Assembly: GCF_016801985.1 (NCBI RefSeq)
Contig: NZ_JAEVLS010000001.1
Coordinates: 868,001-932,000, forward strand
Length of the DNA: 64,000 nucleotides
Direction of reading: 5' to 3'
From: Steroidobacter gossypii
Lineage (GTDB): Bacteria > Pseudomonadota > Gammaproteobacteria > Steroidobacterales > Steroidobacteraceae
The notes under the pieces are model-generated. The model searched no databases and was not told where the DNA came from. It saw only the letters and a program-made list of their open reading frames with translations. Position 1 is the stretch's first letter; every line of letters starts with the position of its first letter. Shown piece after piece: positions 8,905-16,560 of this stretch. Position numbers and translations under genes: made by a program.

Positions 8905-9176
8905 GGAGATTCACTGCATCATGATCCACGTGGCGCGCGTCACGAACCGCTGCAGATGGCCGCGATGGGTCACAAACGTACGTCGCTTTCGGCCAGGAGC
9001 GGACCTTCGCCTTCCGCACAAATTCAGCGAGCGTCAGCTTTGATCACCAGCCGATCAGACGCGAACACTTAACAAGAAAGCGACTAGGTGCCATAGCTTG
9101 AGCAAACACCCCGATCAGTCGCCGGCGACATGCGTTCGTGGTAGGCCATAGTCGCGGAAGAAGACAAAGAAGAACA
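8905..9176. other. Gene-free stretch
   Basis: With the preceding remnant, about 460 bp here lacks an intact gene. The only open frames are short, without ribosome sites, and read as shadows. Base composition begins to fall from the GC-rich background towards the AT-richer segment that follows. Confidence 0.5.
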
Positions 9177-9470
9177 CTATTCCGCCAATCCATCCCGCCG
9201 ACCAACCACCAAGCAAAATCCGCACCAAGTCATAATGGCTGTGAAGTAAAGAACAAATAGCCCGAACACATATGTTCGCCAATTGAACAGCCAAAATGGG
9301 ATCAGCACGCCCCTCTCACGCTTGACTAGTAAGTAGAGCCAAAGAAGCGCGTGCAAGACGGTGAGGATTGCACGCGTGAGAACGAAACCCATCTTTAGCC
9401 ACACCTGTGACGCGCGTGCTACGTATAGATTACCGACTCGAATCATCGCAGCCGACTTCGTCGGGCACAA
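9177..9470 (-). CDS. Small two-helix membrane protein, unknown
   Basis: A 97-residue protein with two predicted membrane helices (about residues 29-49, FVLTRAILTVLHALLWLYLL, and 67-90, YVFGLFVLYFTAIMTWCGFC). The start is a TTG at 9470 chosen because a strong GGGGGAG lies six bases upstream; an internal ATG at 9446 lacks such a site. It sits 42 bp downstream of the restored end of the frameshifted coiled-coil membrane protein and shares its lower GC, so the two may be one unit. I do not recognise a family. Confidence 0.55.
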   Translation of the reverse strand: MCPTKSAAMIRVGNLYVARASQVWLKMGFVLTRAILTVLHALLWLYLLVKRERGVLIPFWLFNWRTYVFGLFVLYFTAIMTWCGFCLVVGRRDGLAE

Positions 9471-9512
9471 ACTGCGCTCCCCCAGAAGAACCTCATTCAG
9501 CGGCAGGCTGCA

Positions 9513-10492
9513 CTACTCGGAAGGAACGAAGATACTCGTGACTCCCTTCACTCCCAGAGCCCGCTGAATTGGATCGTCCGCATGGGCACAGTACGCAGTC
9601 CACTGAGCGAACGTACTCTCACCAAGATCAGATGTTTCAACAACGGCCAAGTTCTTGCACCATTTGGTCCGCGCACTTGGATATCTCGACGCCGAAAGCC
9701 ACAAGTCCGCGTCAGCAGAATCTTCGCCGTCACCGATCTCGATGTATCTTCCTTCGCGAGCAGTTCAGTGACCTTAGCGGCCAACGTGTCTATAAATATG
9801 GCCACATCCGCATAACCGGATGGGAGATCCTTGATGGTTTCCGCCGGTAACGCATCGGAGTAGCGCGTGAAGACGTGAAGGCCACGGGCGAGCAACTTCT
9901 TGTTGGTCTTCTCTGATGAAACGGCTTCCTGAAGCATCGACAAGCAGAGGTTTATAACATCCTCGATCTGGGATCCTTCGTGAATCTTCGCGCTACGAAT
10001 CACAGCATCTAGGGCCCTATCGGCGAGCTCTGAATCGCCCCCTTGGGCAATCACAAGCAGCGGAGCCAGAGCTTGGCCTCCGTACGATTCAAGGCCAGCT
10101 ATAATCAACTCTGTTTGCTTCTTGTCATCTGAGTTTAGCTTGCTCAAGACATCTGTCACGGCGGCCAATTGAGTAGATCGTGTTTGTGATTCAAGCAACG
10201 AATTCTGATTGCCGATCAGAGTGTTTTGCTGCTTAAGAAGTGCAACCTGCACACCCGTCATAACAAGAGCCCCAATTCCCGCCACGGTCAATACCAACCT
10301 CGGGCGTAGATATGCAAACAGAACGCCGAGCGCCGCCGATCGGGGGAAATCCCTTTCGCCTCGCTGCCATTTCACTCCATCGGCAAACAACGTTCGCAGC
10401 CCACCAAGAACGCTAGGCTCTCGCTCCTTCATCTCCTCGCGAAGTCTCTCTAACTCCCGCCGCATCATCTCAAGTGTTTCTGCGTCAGACAT
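9513..10492 (-). pseudogene. Coiled-coil membrane protein interrupted by a frameshift
   Basis: The N-terminal part (from ATG 10492) has a charged coiled coil (LEMMRRELERLREEMKEREP), one transmembrane helix (LVLTVAGIGALVMTGVQVALL), a second polar coiled-coil stretch and a helical domain. Around 9757-9768, after VTELLAKE, this frame turns into arginine-rich nonsense ending at 9548. The -1 frame instead continues as GRYIEIGDGEDSADADLWLS to WTAYCAHADDPIQRALG and stops at 9513. One missing base would explain both. Function is unknown. A second upstream start at 10537 is possible. Codon use and GC content differ from neighbours, suggesting transfer. Confidence 0.6.
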
Positions 10493-10971
10493 TTGGAAGT
10501 CCGCCTTGTTAGAGGTGTTTAGACAACCGCACGGCATCGAATCTGGGGCTAGAATGGATTGATGACATCAGCCAAAATATCCTCATCGCCAGCAATTATC
10601 GAGCGGCGACACTGCGTCTCCCGTAGCTGCCTATTTCCGAGCGAAGGCTACGTGTAAGTCAGCGGCAACTCACGCTGCTCATCGCACGTGTAAAAAACTT
10701 CGACGAGGCTCGTACTACGAGCCTCATCTCCGCTTTCGGTCTGAAACGGCCATGCCGCCGTAGACCAATGATCCCTTGCGGCTCAAGCGCAGAAATCCCG
10801 ATCGCAGGGGCGTCACGCGCCCAGCGCAATCGGTATGCGACTCCGAAGCAATGATCGCGGGGCTATAGCAGACGACTGTCCCAGCGCGGTCTGCGCGATG
10901 AGAACAGTTGCTGACCAAGATCAGCTATCGATTTTAGTGCTCATGACACTGCGAGACTCGCCACTTCCGGC
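10493..10971. other. Gene-free stretch with a hairpin
   Basis: No convincing gene. The main structure is the perfect 9-bp inverted repeat GAGGCTCGT/ACGAGCCTC at 10705-10725. On the minus strand it is followed after seven bases by TTTTTT, so it could end transcripts coming from the HNH pseudogene, although the gap before the T run is longer than usual for a Rho-independent terminator. Confidence 0.4.
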
Positions 10972-12160
10972 TCAACCGGTCCGCAAGCGATGTAATAGCG
11001 ATTGGATCGCCCATGCGTGGTCGTAAGTTTCGCCGTCCCAGCGAGTGGCGGCGGTGCGGCGGTCGATGTGGAGCCCTAGTGCTTCGTGCGTGGCGACGAG
11101 TTGCTGCCGATCACCGAGGGGCTGGGTGTGGTTCTGTAGGGTGCTGTCGAAGGATTTTCCGGTCGGTGTGACGAAACGGATCGCGCCGTCGTCGAGCGTG
11201 AGGACTACAACGTTGCCCTCGTGCACCTGGCGGTGATGGAAACGACAGAGGCTCACGAGATTGGAGAGTTTCGTCTCGCCACCGTGGGCCCAGTGTTGGA
11301 TGTGGTGGCCATCGAGATAGCGCGTGTTGGGGCAGCCGGGGAAGCGACAGCAGCCGCGGTCGCGTGACTTCATCGCGCGGTGTAGTGCGGGCGGAATGCT
11401 GCGGGTCTTTCTGCCTACGTTGAGGGGCTCGCCGTGTGCGTTCTCAACGATAGGAACGATGCTGCAATCACAGGACAGGCGCCGCGCCGTTTCCGCAGCA
11501 ACGCTCGGCCCATGTTCGAAGTTACAACGGCCCGCCGTACTGTCCCGCAGCGTCTCGGCGTCCACGTGCACCACGATCTGATGTCGATCGCCACCTTTGA
11601 GCGCGACCGGACCTTGGGCGAGAAACGTTTCCGCCATCATGGCCAGGGCATCCACCCTTTGGGCCGATGGATGGACGCGCCGTTTAACATTCGGCGTTTC
11701 CGCGGAAACGTCATCTTTCATCGGAATCTCGTCGCATGCAGCCTCGATGGCTTTGATGAACATCTGACCGGCTTCAGCGGGTAGTCGTGCTTTGATCACG
11801 AGCATGCCACCTTCGTCGTGGAACCAGGTGAGCTTGCGATTGATCTGCTGATGCGCTTCTCGGCCCAGCTCCTCGGCCTCCTTGCAGCGGCGGAAGTCGC
11901 GCACGATGCGCTCCACATGCACGGCCGTGCCGTGGAGCGCGTACATGAGTAGCGTGTCTTCGGTGTTGGCGCAGGCCACGCGCGTTAGCGCGCGAACCTT
12001 CGCATAGCTCAACTCACCGCGCCATCGCCGCGGCGATTTTCGGCAACTTCAGCAGGGCATTTGCCGTGCGCACCTTCTCGCGCGCTGCTCCCATGTCGAG
12101 CCCGCACCAGCTTAGCCAATGCGTGCAGGAGGCCGTGGCGCCATCTCCGCCCCAGCTATC
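10972..12160 (-). pseudogene. DUF222 / HNH endonuclease, truncated and frameshifted
   Basis: The C-terminal 346 codons (10972-12012) read SYAKVRALTRVA through to an HNH nuclease domain with CCRFPGCPNTRYLDGHHIQH and LCRFHHRQVHEG. In this family the sequence just before SYAK is normally ...IAAAMARGEL. Here that part lies in another frame (12014 to about 12160: GGDGATASCTHWLSWCGL, then LDMGAAREKVRTANALLK) and meets a TGA after AMAR; two missing bases explain it. Upstream of about 12160 the homology stops at the end of the cyclophilin gene, so the true N-terminus is gone. A TTG at 12012 could still start a shortened protein holding the HNH domain. Confidence 0.75.
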
Positions 12161-12167
12161 GCCTCGC

Positions 12168-13058
12168 TTACTTCGCCTTTCGAACCGGCAGCGGGACGCT
12201 GCAAACATCGATGCGGCCGGCGGGGACTTTGTACCATTCGTCCGTGCGATTGCGGCGCGACTCGATGAGGTCGGTGAAGGTTTGGGTGTCGGTACGTAGC
12301 ACTTCGAGGTTGGTGCGCTCGGCAACGGGAACATCAGCAGCCAACCGAATCTGCATGATGGGCGTACGCTCTTCCGGCTTTTGATAGAACCCCATAGGCC
12401 CCCTGCCGCGGGGCATGGTCGAAAGCACATCCATACCCTGAAGCACACGACCTACCAAAGTGATGTTCCGATCGAGCATCCGAATGGCATGCCCATTCAC
12501 GACGTACAACTCCGCGCCGCTGCCACTACCAGCGTCATTGTCGCGACCGGCGCCGACCATGCCGTAGCAGTGCACCAGCCAGGCAGAGCCCTGAGCAGCC
12601 TCGCGAGCGGCGGGGAAGCCATTCACGAAACCGGTCTGCGCCGCGTAAGTATCCGGATCGGGCAGCGCGGTGAATTTCAGGCCGGCGGCCGGCCGAGTGA
12701 ACTCCGGCGCCAAAGCAGGCTTAGCCTCACCAAAGGACTTCGGAGCGTGCGCTTCGCCCCACTGTACGACGAAGTTGTCCTGCGAGCGCGTGATCGCCAG
12801 CCCATCGAAATACTTCGCTCGCGTCAGCGCGCGCAAATTGGCAGCGTGCTTGGGCGCGAACTCTGGCTGCAGTTCGATCACGATGCGACCCGCAGCCAGG
12901 TCCATATACAAAGTATTTTCGGGGTCGACAGGCCGCCAGTCCGACGGCTTCGAAGCCGCCAGCACATCAGCCATGGTGCGACCGGCGGCACTCGAAGATA
13001 ACGACGCAAACAACAAAGGCAGAGCAGCGAACGCAACGACCTGCAACGACTTGACCAC
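12168..13058 (-). CDS. Exported cyclophilin-type peptidyl-prolyl isomerase
   Basis: About 296 residues with a GTG start at 13058, chosen for the AAGGA seven bases upstream and because the signal peptide ([20 protein letters not shown]) then begins at once. The cyclophilin fold follows: [40 protein letters not shown], then [19 protein letters not shown] and [18 protein letters not shown]. It should catalyse proline isomerisation during folding of periplasmic or outer-membrane proteins. The C-terminal 60 residues ([20 protein letters not shown] onwards) extend beyond the core domain. Its stop abuts the truncated DUF222-HNH remnant. Confidence 0.88.
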   Translation of the reverse strand: MVKSLQVVAFAALPLLFASLSSSAAGRTMADVLAASKPSDWRPVDPENTLYMDLAAGRIVIELQPEFAPKHAANLRALTRAKYFDGLAITRSQDNFVVQWGEAHAPKSFGEAKPALAPEFTRPAAGLKFTALPDPDTYAAQTGFVNGFPAAREAAQGSAWLVHCYGMVGAGRDNDAGSGSGAELYVVNGHAIRMLDRNITLVGRVLQGMDVLSTMPRGRGPMGFYQKPEERTPIMQIRLAADVPVAERTNLEVLRTDTQTFTDLIESRRNRTDEWYKVPAGRIDVCSVPLPVRKAK

Positions 13059-13195
13059 GGCGAGTTCCTTGTGAGACTGGCCGCGACTATGCCTCCGTCC
13101 CCGCAGGCAACGCAAACCGATGCGAGGGCAGGCATGCGCCGAATCGAGTCGTCGCACGCCCGCAAGGATGGCTCGTCAGCAAGCGGACAAAGCGC

Positions 13196-13681
13196 TCATG
13201 AAGCCGGCGCTCGCGCGGCCTTCAAGCTACCGGCCTTGTAGCTGCCCGCCGGAAGATTGAAGGCAATGTTTAAACGGTTCCAGCCGTTGATGACCACCAC
13301 AGCAATGGTCAGACGCACCAGCTCTTCGTCGCTGAACTGAGCCTTGGCCTGATCGTAGACGGCATCGGGCACGTGCTGATTTTCGAGACGCGTCACGGCT
13401 TCGGTCCACGCCAGCGCCGCTTTCTCGCGCTCGCTGTAAATCGAGGTTTCGCGCCACACGCTCACCAGGTACAGCCGCTGCTCGGTCTCGCCTTCCAGAC
13501 GCGCGTCCTTGGTGTGCATGTCGAGGCAGAAGCCGCAGCCATTGATCTGCGAGGCGCGGATCTTGACCAGCTCCAGCAGCGCCGGCTCCAGGGTTGAGTT
13601 CTCGTACGTGGCCGCCAGGCCCATCATGGCCTTGAACACGTCGGGGTGCTTCATGATGTTGTACGGGCGATTCTGACTCAT
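13196..13681 (-). CDS. AhpD-like / carboxymuconolactone decarboxylase family protein
   Basis: The 161-residue protein has the peroxidase-type motif CGFCLDMH, giving Cys49, Cys52 and His56, as in AhpD alkylhydroperoxidases. The family either reduces peroxides with the CxxC pair or decarboxylates lactones; the intact motif favours a thiol redox role. GGAGG lies eight bases before the ATG at 13681; the same frame upstream overlaps the sigma gene antisense and is not coding. A perfect ECF41-type promoter sits just upstream, at the 3' end of the adjacent sigma factor gene, so this is the probable target of that sigma factor. Confidence 0.9.
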   Translation of the reverse strand: MSQNRPYNIMKHPDVFKAMMGLAATYENSTLEPALLELVKIRASQINGCGFCLDMHTKDARLEGETEQRLYLVSVWRETSIYSEREKAALAWTEAVTRLENQHVPDAVYDQAKAQFSDEELVRLTIAVVVINGWNRLNIAFNLPAGSYKAGSLKAARAPAS

Positions 13682-13715
13682 GAGACTGTCCTCCAAAGGG
13701 TGTTTACGCCCTATA

Positions 13716-13742
13716 GACGAAACAGCTCCGCGGGCTGTGACA
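13716..13742 (-). promoter_or_regulatory. ECF41-type promoter (TGTCACA-N16-CGTC)
   Basis: On the minus strand TGTCACA (13742-13736) is followed by exactly 16 bases and CGTC (13719-13716). This equals the consensus I recall for ECF41 sigma factors. It lies 35 bp upstream of the AhpD-like start and 4 bp beyond the stop codon of the ECF41 gene. Confidence 0.8.
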
Positions 13743-13746
13743 GCCT

Positions 13747-14628
13747 TCAGCCGGCGCGCGAAAAATCCGCCAGCTTGTCCGGATTGGCGACCGTGTAATA
13801 GGCGTAAATGCGTTCGCCGTCGGTGTCGATGGTGGTCACCGAATGCAGCTTGCCGTTGAACGAAGTGGCAATCCCCAGCTCGCCGTTCACTCGCACGATG
13901 CGTCGGTCGATGACCAGACCGCGACGGAAGATCATCATCCAAAGCTGCGCAATGCGCTCGGCGCCGTGCAGTATCCGAAGGGCCGCGGTGGCCTTGCCGC
14001 CGCTGTCGGAAATCAGGTGTGCGTCGCTCGCGAACAGCGACTTCAGTTCTTCGATGTTGCCGTCGTTGGCGGCACTGACGAAACGCTCCAGCATACGCAG
14101 TCGGGTCTGCTCATCGACCTGGAAACGCCGGCGCTCGCTGGTCACTCGTTCGCGAGCTCGATGCACGAGTTGCCGGCACGCAGCCGCGCTCTTGCCAAGC
14201 ATGGCGGCGATGTCGTCGTAGTCGCAGTCGAAAGCATCGTGCAAGACGAAAGCGGCGCGCTCTTCTGGCCCCAGCCGTTCGAGCATGTTCAGAAAAGCAA
14301 TCGATAGATCGCTGGCCTGCTCCGCCTTGGTCTCCGGCGTGGCCGAATCGATGTCCGCGAGCGGCTCGGGCAACCACGGACCGATGTAGACCTCGCGCTG
14401 GGCCTTGGCTGAACGCATCCGATCGATGGACAGCCGCGTGACGATGGTGGTCAGCCAGGCCTGAGTGGAGCGCAGCTCCTCGGTCTGCGATTCACTCCAG
14501 CGCAGCCAGGCGTCCTGCAGAACATCTTCAGCGTCCGCGCGCGAGCCGAGCATTCGATAGGCGATGCCGAACAGCCGGGCCCGTTCGGCGGCGAAAGCAT
14601 CGGCGGCAGAGATTGGATTGGCGCCCAT
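13747..14628 (-). CDS. ECF41-group sigma factor with SnoaL-like C-terminal domain
   Basis: The 293-residue protein has sigma region 2 (LFGIAYRMLGSRADAEDVLQ), region 4 (ERLGPEERAAFVLHDAFDCD with the helix-turn-helix that follows) and a C-terminal SnoaL-like domain of about 115 residues. Three marks of group ECF41 are present: WLPEP (85-89), a DxGGK-type motif (DSGGK, 208-212) and NPDKL (282-286). In this group the fused domain replaces an anti-sigma factor and both represses and assists activity. It is followed by an AhpD-like gene with a matching promoter, the usual context. The ATG at 14628 has no clear ribosome site; a TTG at 14643 is an alternative. Confidence 0.92.
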   Translation of the reverse strand: MGANPISAADAFAAERARLFGIAYRMLGSRADAEDVLQDAWLRWSESQTEELRSTQAWLTTIVTRLSIDRMRSAKAQREVYIGPWLPEPLADIDSATPETKAEQASDLSIAFLNMLERLGPEERAAFVLHDAFDCDYDDIAAMLGKSAAACRQLVHRARERVTSERRRFQVDEQTRLRMLERFVSAANDGNIEELKSLFASDAHLISDSGGKATAALRILHGAERIAQLWMMIFRRGLVIDRRIVRVNGELGIATSFNGKLHSVTTIDTDGERIYAYYTVANPDKLADFSRAG

Positions 14629-14649
14629 GGTCGGATGAAACAATAGGGA

Positions 14650-16446
14650 TCAGCTGGCAGCAGCCGCCCAAGCCGGGGGCGGCGCCCTGAACGTGACCGG
14701 CTGACGACTCACCGGATGTCTGAACGTAATCTCGAACGCGTGCAGACACAACGGGGGCGCGTCGACACTGAGGGTCTGCGTCTCGCCCACTTCGTTGCCG
14801 CCGAAATATGCCGGATCTCCGCATACCGGCCAGCCGAGGTGCGCGGCGTGGATCCGAATCTGATTGGTTCTCCCCGTACGTGGGCGTGCTTCCAACAAGG
14901 CCGTGCCATCGCCGAAACGTTGCAGGACGCGGAAATCGGTGTGCGATGGCAGCCCATCCTCTAAATCCACGCTGCGCGATCCGACTTTGCCCGGCTCCTT
15001 GCTGATGGGCGCCATGCAAACAAACTCGTCGGCCTCGGGATGTCCTTTAACGCGCACGAGGTACACCTTATCGACCTGGCCCTGCGCAAACTGGTCCTGC
15101 ACGAGCCCAGCGAAATGGCGGGTTCGAGTCAGCACCTGCACACCGGTGGTATTCGCGTCCAGACGATGCGCGGGCCGCAACTTCTGCGGCGCGTACACAT
15201 CGAACAGCAGCCATTGCAGAGTATTGCGATAGAAACGTCCGCCGGAGTGAACCGGCAGCGGCGCCGGCTTGTTCACCACGACGATGGCTTCATCCTCATG
15301 CAGGATGCGCACGTCCATGTTCACCGCCGGCTCGATGACCGCCGGCAACCGATGCAGATAGCGCTCGCCTGTCCTCACCCGATGCGTAGCGGCGACGGGC
15401 CCCTTCTCCGCGGTGAGAATCAAGCCGTCCGCGCACTTCTGCTCCCACACTTCGATGGGAATGTATCGAACCACGCGATACAGCGTCTCCACGATGGTCT
15501 GGCCATCGCATTCCACCGGCACGTTCACCGGCTTGTAGTGATCGTACGGTTGGCTGCCGGGCAGCGGCGTGATCAGCTTGCGAATCGTTTCATGCCGCCG
15601 CGCGATGTTCGCTGCCATCTGCTCGGCGGGCGTCTTGAAGCAATACGGGCAGGAGCGGCCCGGCACGTAATGCGGATGTTCCTGCTCGGCCTGAGTCAGC
15701 GGCGACTGGCACTGAAAACATTGCGCCGATTGAGTCTCGCTCAGCTTGGGATCCAAGCCGACGCGCTGGTCGAACACAAAACATTCGCCTTGGTAGTGCT
15801 CGCCGCCCACTTCCTCGAAATATTTCAGGATGCCGCCATCCAGCTGCAGAATGTTCTTGAAGCCCACCTGCTCCATATACGGGCCGGCCTTCTCGCAACG
15901 GATGCCGCCGGTGCAGAACATCACCACCGTCTGTTCTTTCAATTCCTCCGGCAGCTTGGCGACGGCTGCGGGAAAGTCGCGGAAGTGATCGACACCGATG
16001 GGCAGCGCGTTCTTGAACGTGCCGAGCTTGATCTCGTAATCGTTGCGCGTGTCGAGCAGCGTGATCGGCCGACCTTCATCCAGCCACTGTTTGAGCTGGC
16101 GCGCCGCCAGCTTCGGCGAAGTGCGCCGGGCGGGATCGATGCCCGGCACGCCGAATGCGATGATCTCCCGCTTGATCCGCACCAGCATGCGACGAAACGG
16201 CTGGTGATCGGTGTGACTGAACTTGGGCTGCAGGTCTGCGAGCCCCGGCCAGCTGCGCAGCTCCGTCAGCAGCCGTTCGATCTGCGGCTCGCCCCCGGCC
16301 ACGAACAGGTTGATGCCCTCGGGGCTGAGCAGGATGCTGCCTTTGAGCTCGGCATCGGCGCACAGCGTTTGCAATCGGACGCGCAGCGCCTTCAGGTTGT
16401 CCAGCGGCAGGAACTTGTAGGCGGCGATATTGACGATGGGGTTCAT
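14650..16446 (-). CDS. Fusion of tRNA uridine-34 hydroxylase (TrhO/YceA) and RluA-type pseudouridine synthase
   Basis: A 598-residue two-enzyme protein. Residues 1-290 are TrhO-like: an N-terminal ferredoxin-like part, a rhodanese domain with Cys178 in MFCTGGIRCEKAG, and a zinc-type tail with Cys243, Cys246, Cys266 and Cys269. TrhO makes 5-hydroxyuridine at tRNA wobble position 34. Residues 300-598 are a pseudouridine synthase with catalytic Asp430 in PAHRLDANTTG and RPRTGRTNQIRIHAAHLGWP. The halves join without a stop or frame change, so the fusion looks genuine. Which uridine the second half modifies is unknown. The start at 16446 was chosen because MNPIVNIAAYKF matches the usual TrhO N-terminus; the open frame upstream overlaps another gene. 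Confidence 0.9.
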   Translation of the reverse strand: MNPIVNIAAYKFLPLDNLKALRVRLQTLCADAELKGSILLSPEGINLFVAGGEPQIERLLTELRSWPGLADLQPKFSHTDHQPFRRMLVRIKREIIAFGVPGIDPARRTSPKLAARQLKQWLDEGRPITLLDTRNDYEIKLGTFKNALPIGVDHFRDFPAAVAKLPEELKEQTVVMFCTGGIRCEKAGPYMEQVGFKNILQLDGGILKYFEEVGGEHYQGECFVFDQRVGLDPKLSETQSAQCFQCQSPLTQAEQEHPHYVPGRSCPYCFKTPAEQMAANIARRHETIRKLITPLPGSQPYDHYKPVNVPVECDGQTIVETLYRVVRYIPIEVWEQKCADGLILTAEKGPVAATHRVRTGERYLHRLPAVIEPAVNMDVRILHEDEAIVVVNKPAPLPVHSGGRFYRNTLQWLLFDVYAPQKLRPAHRLDANTTGVQVLTRTRHFAGLVQDQFAQGQVDKVYLVRVKGHPEADEFVCMAPISKEPGKVGSRSVDLEDGLPSHTDFRVLQRFGDGTALLEARPRTGRTNQIRIHAAHLGWPVCGDPAYFGGNEVGETQTLSVDAPPLCLHAFEITFRHPVSRQPVTFRAPPPAWAAAAS

Positions 16447-16560
16447 GGAGGGGGCGCATCTTACGGGCAAAGCCTGCGAGCATGCTAATGTCGAGGGATA
16501 GCCGGCCCCGAGGCTGTAGGGGTTGGCGCTACATCCATTTGCAGATTCGAGGGGAAGTGA

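Noticed and set aside
8950-9043. Short frame MAAMGHKRTSLSARSG
   Set aside because: Similar short peptides are common artefacts predicted from intergenic DNA; there is no ribosome site.
15040-16488. 482-codon plus-strand frame
   Set aside because: Antisense to the TrhO-RluA fusion, whose catalytic motifs are intact; rich in Arg, His, Leu and Gln like other shadow frames here.
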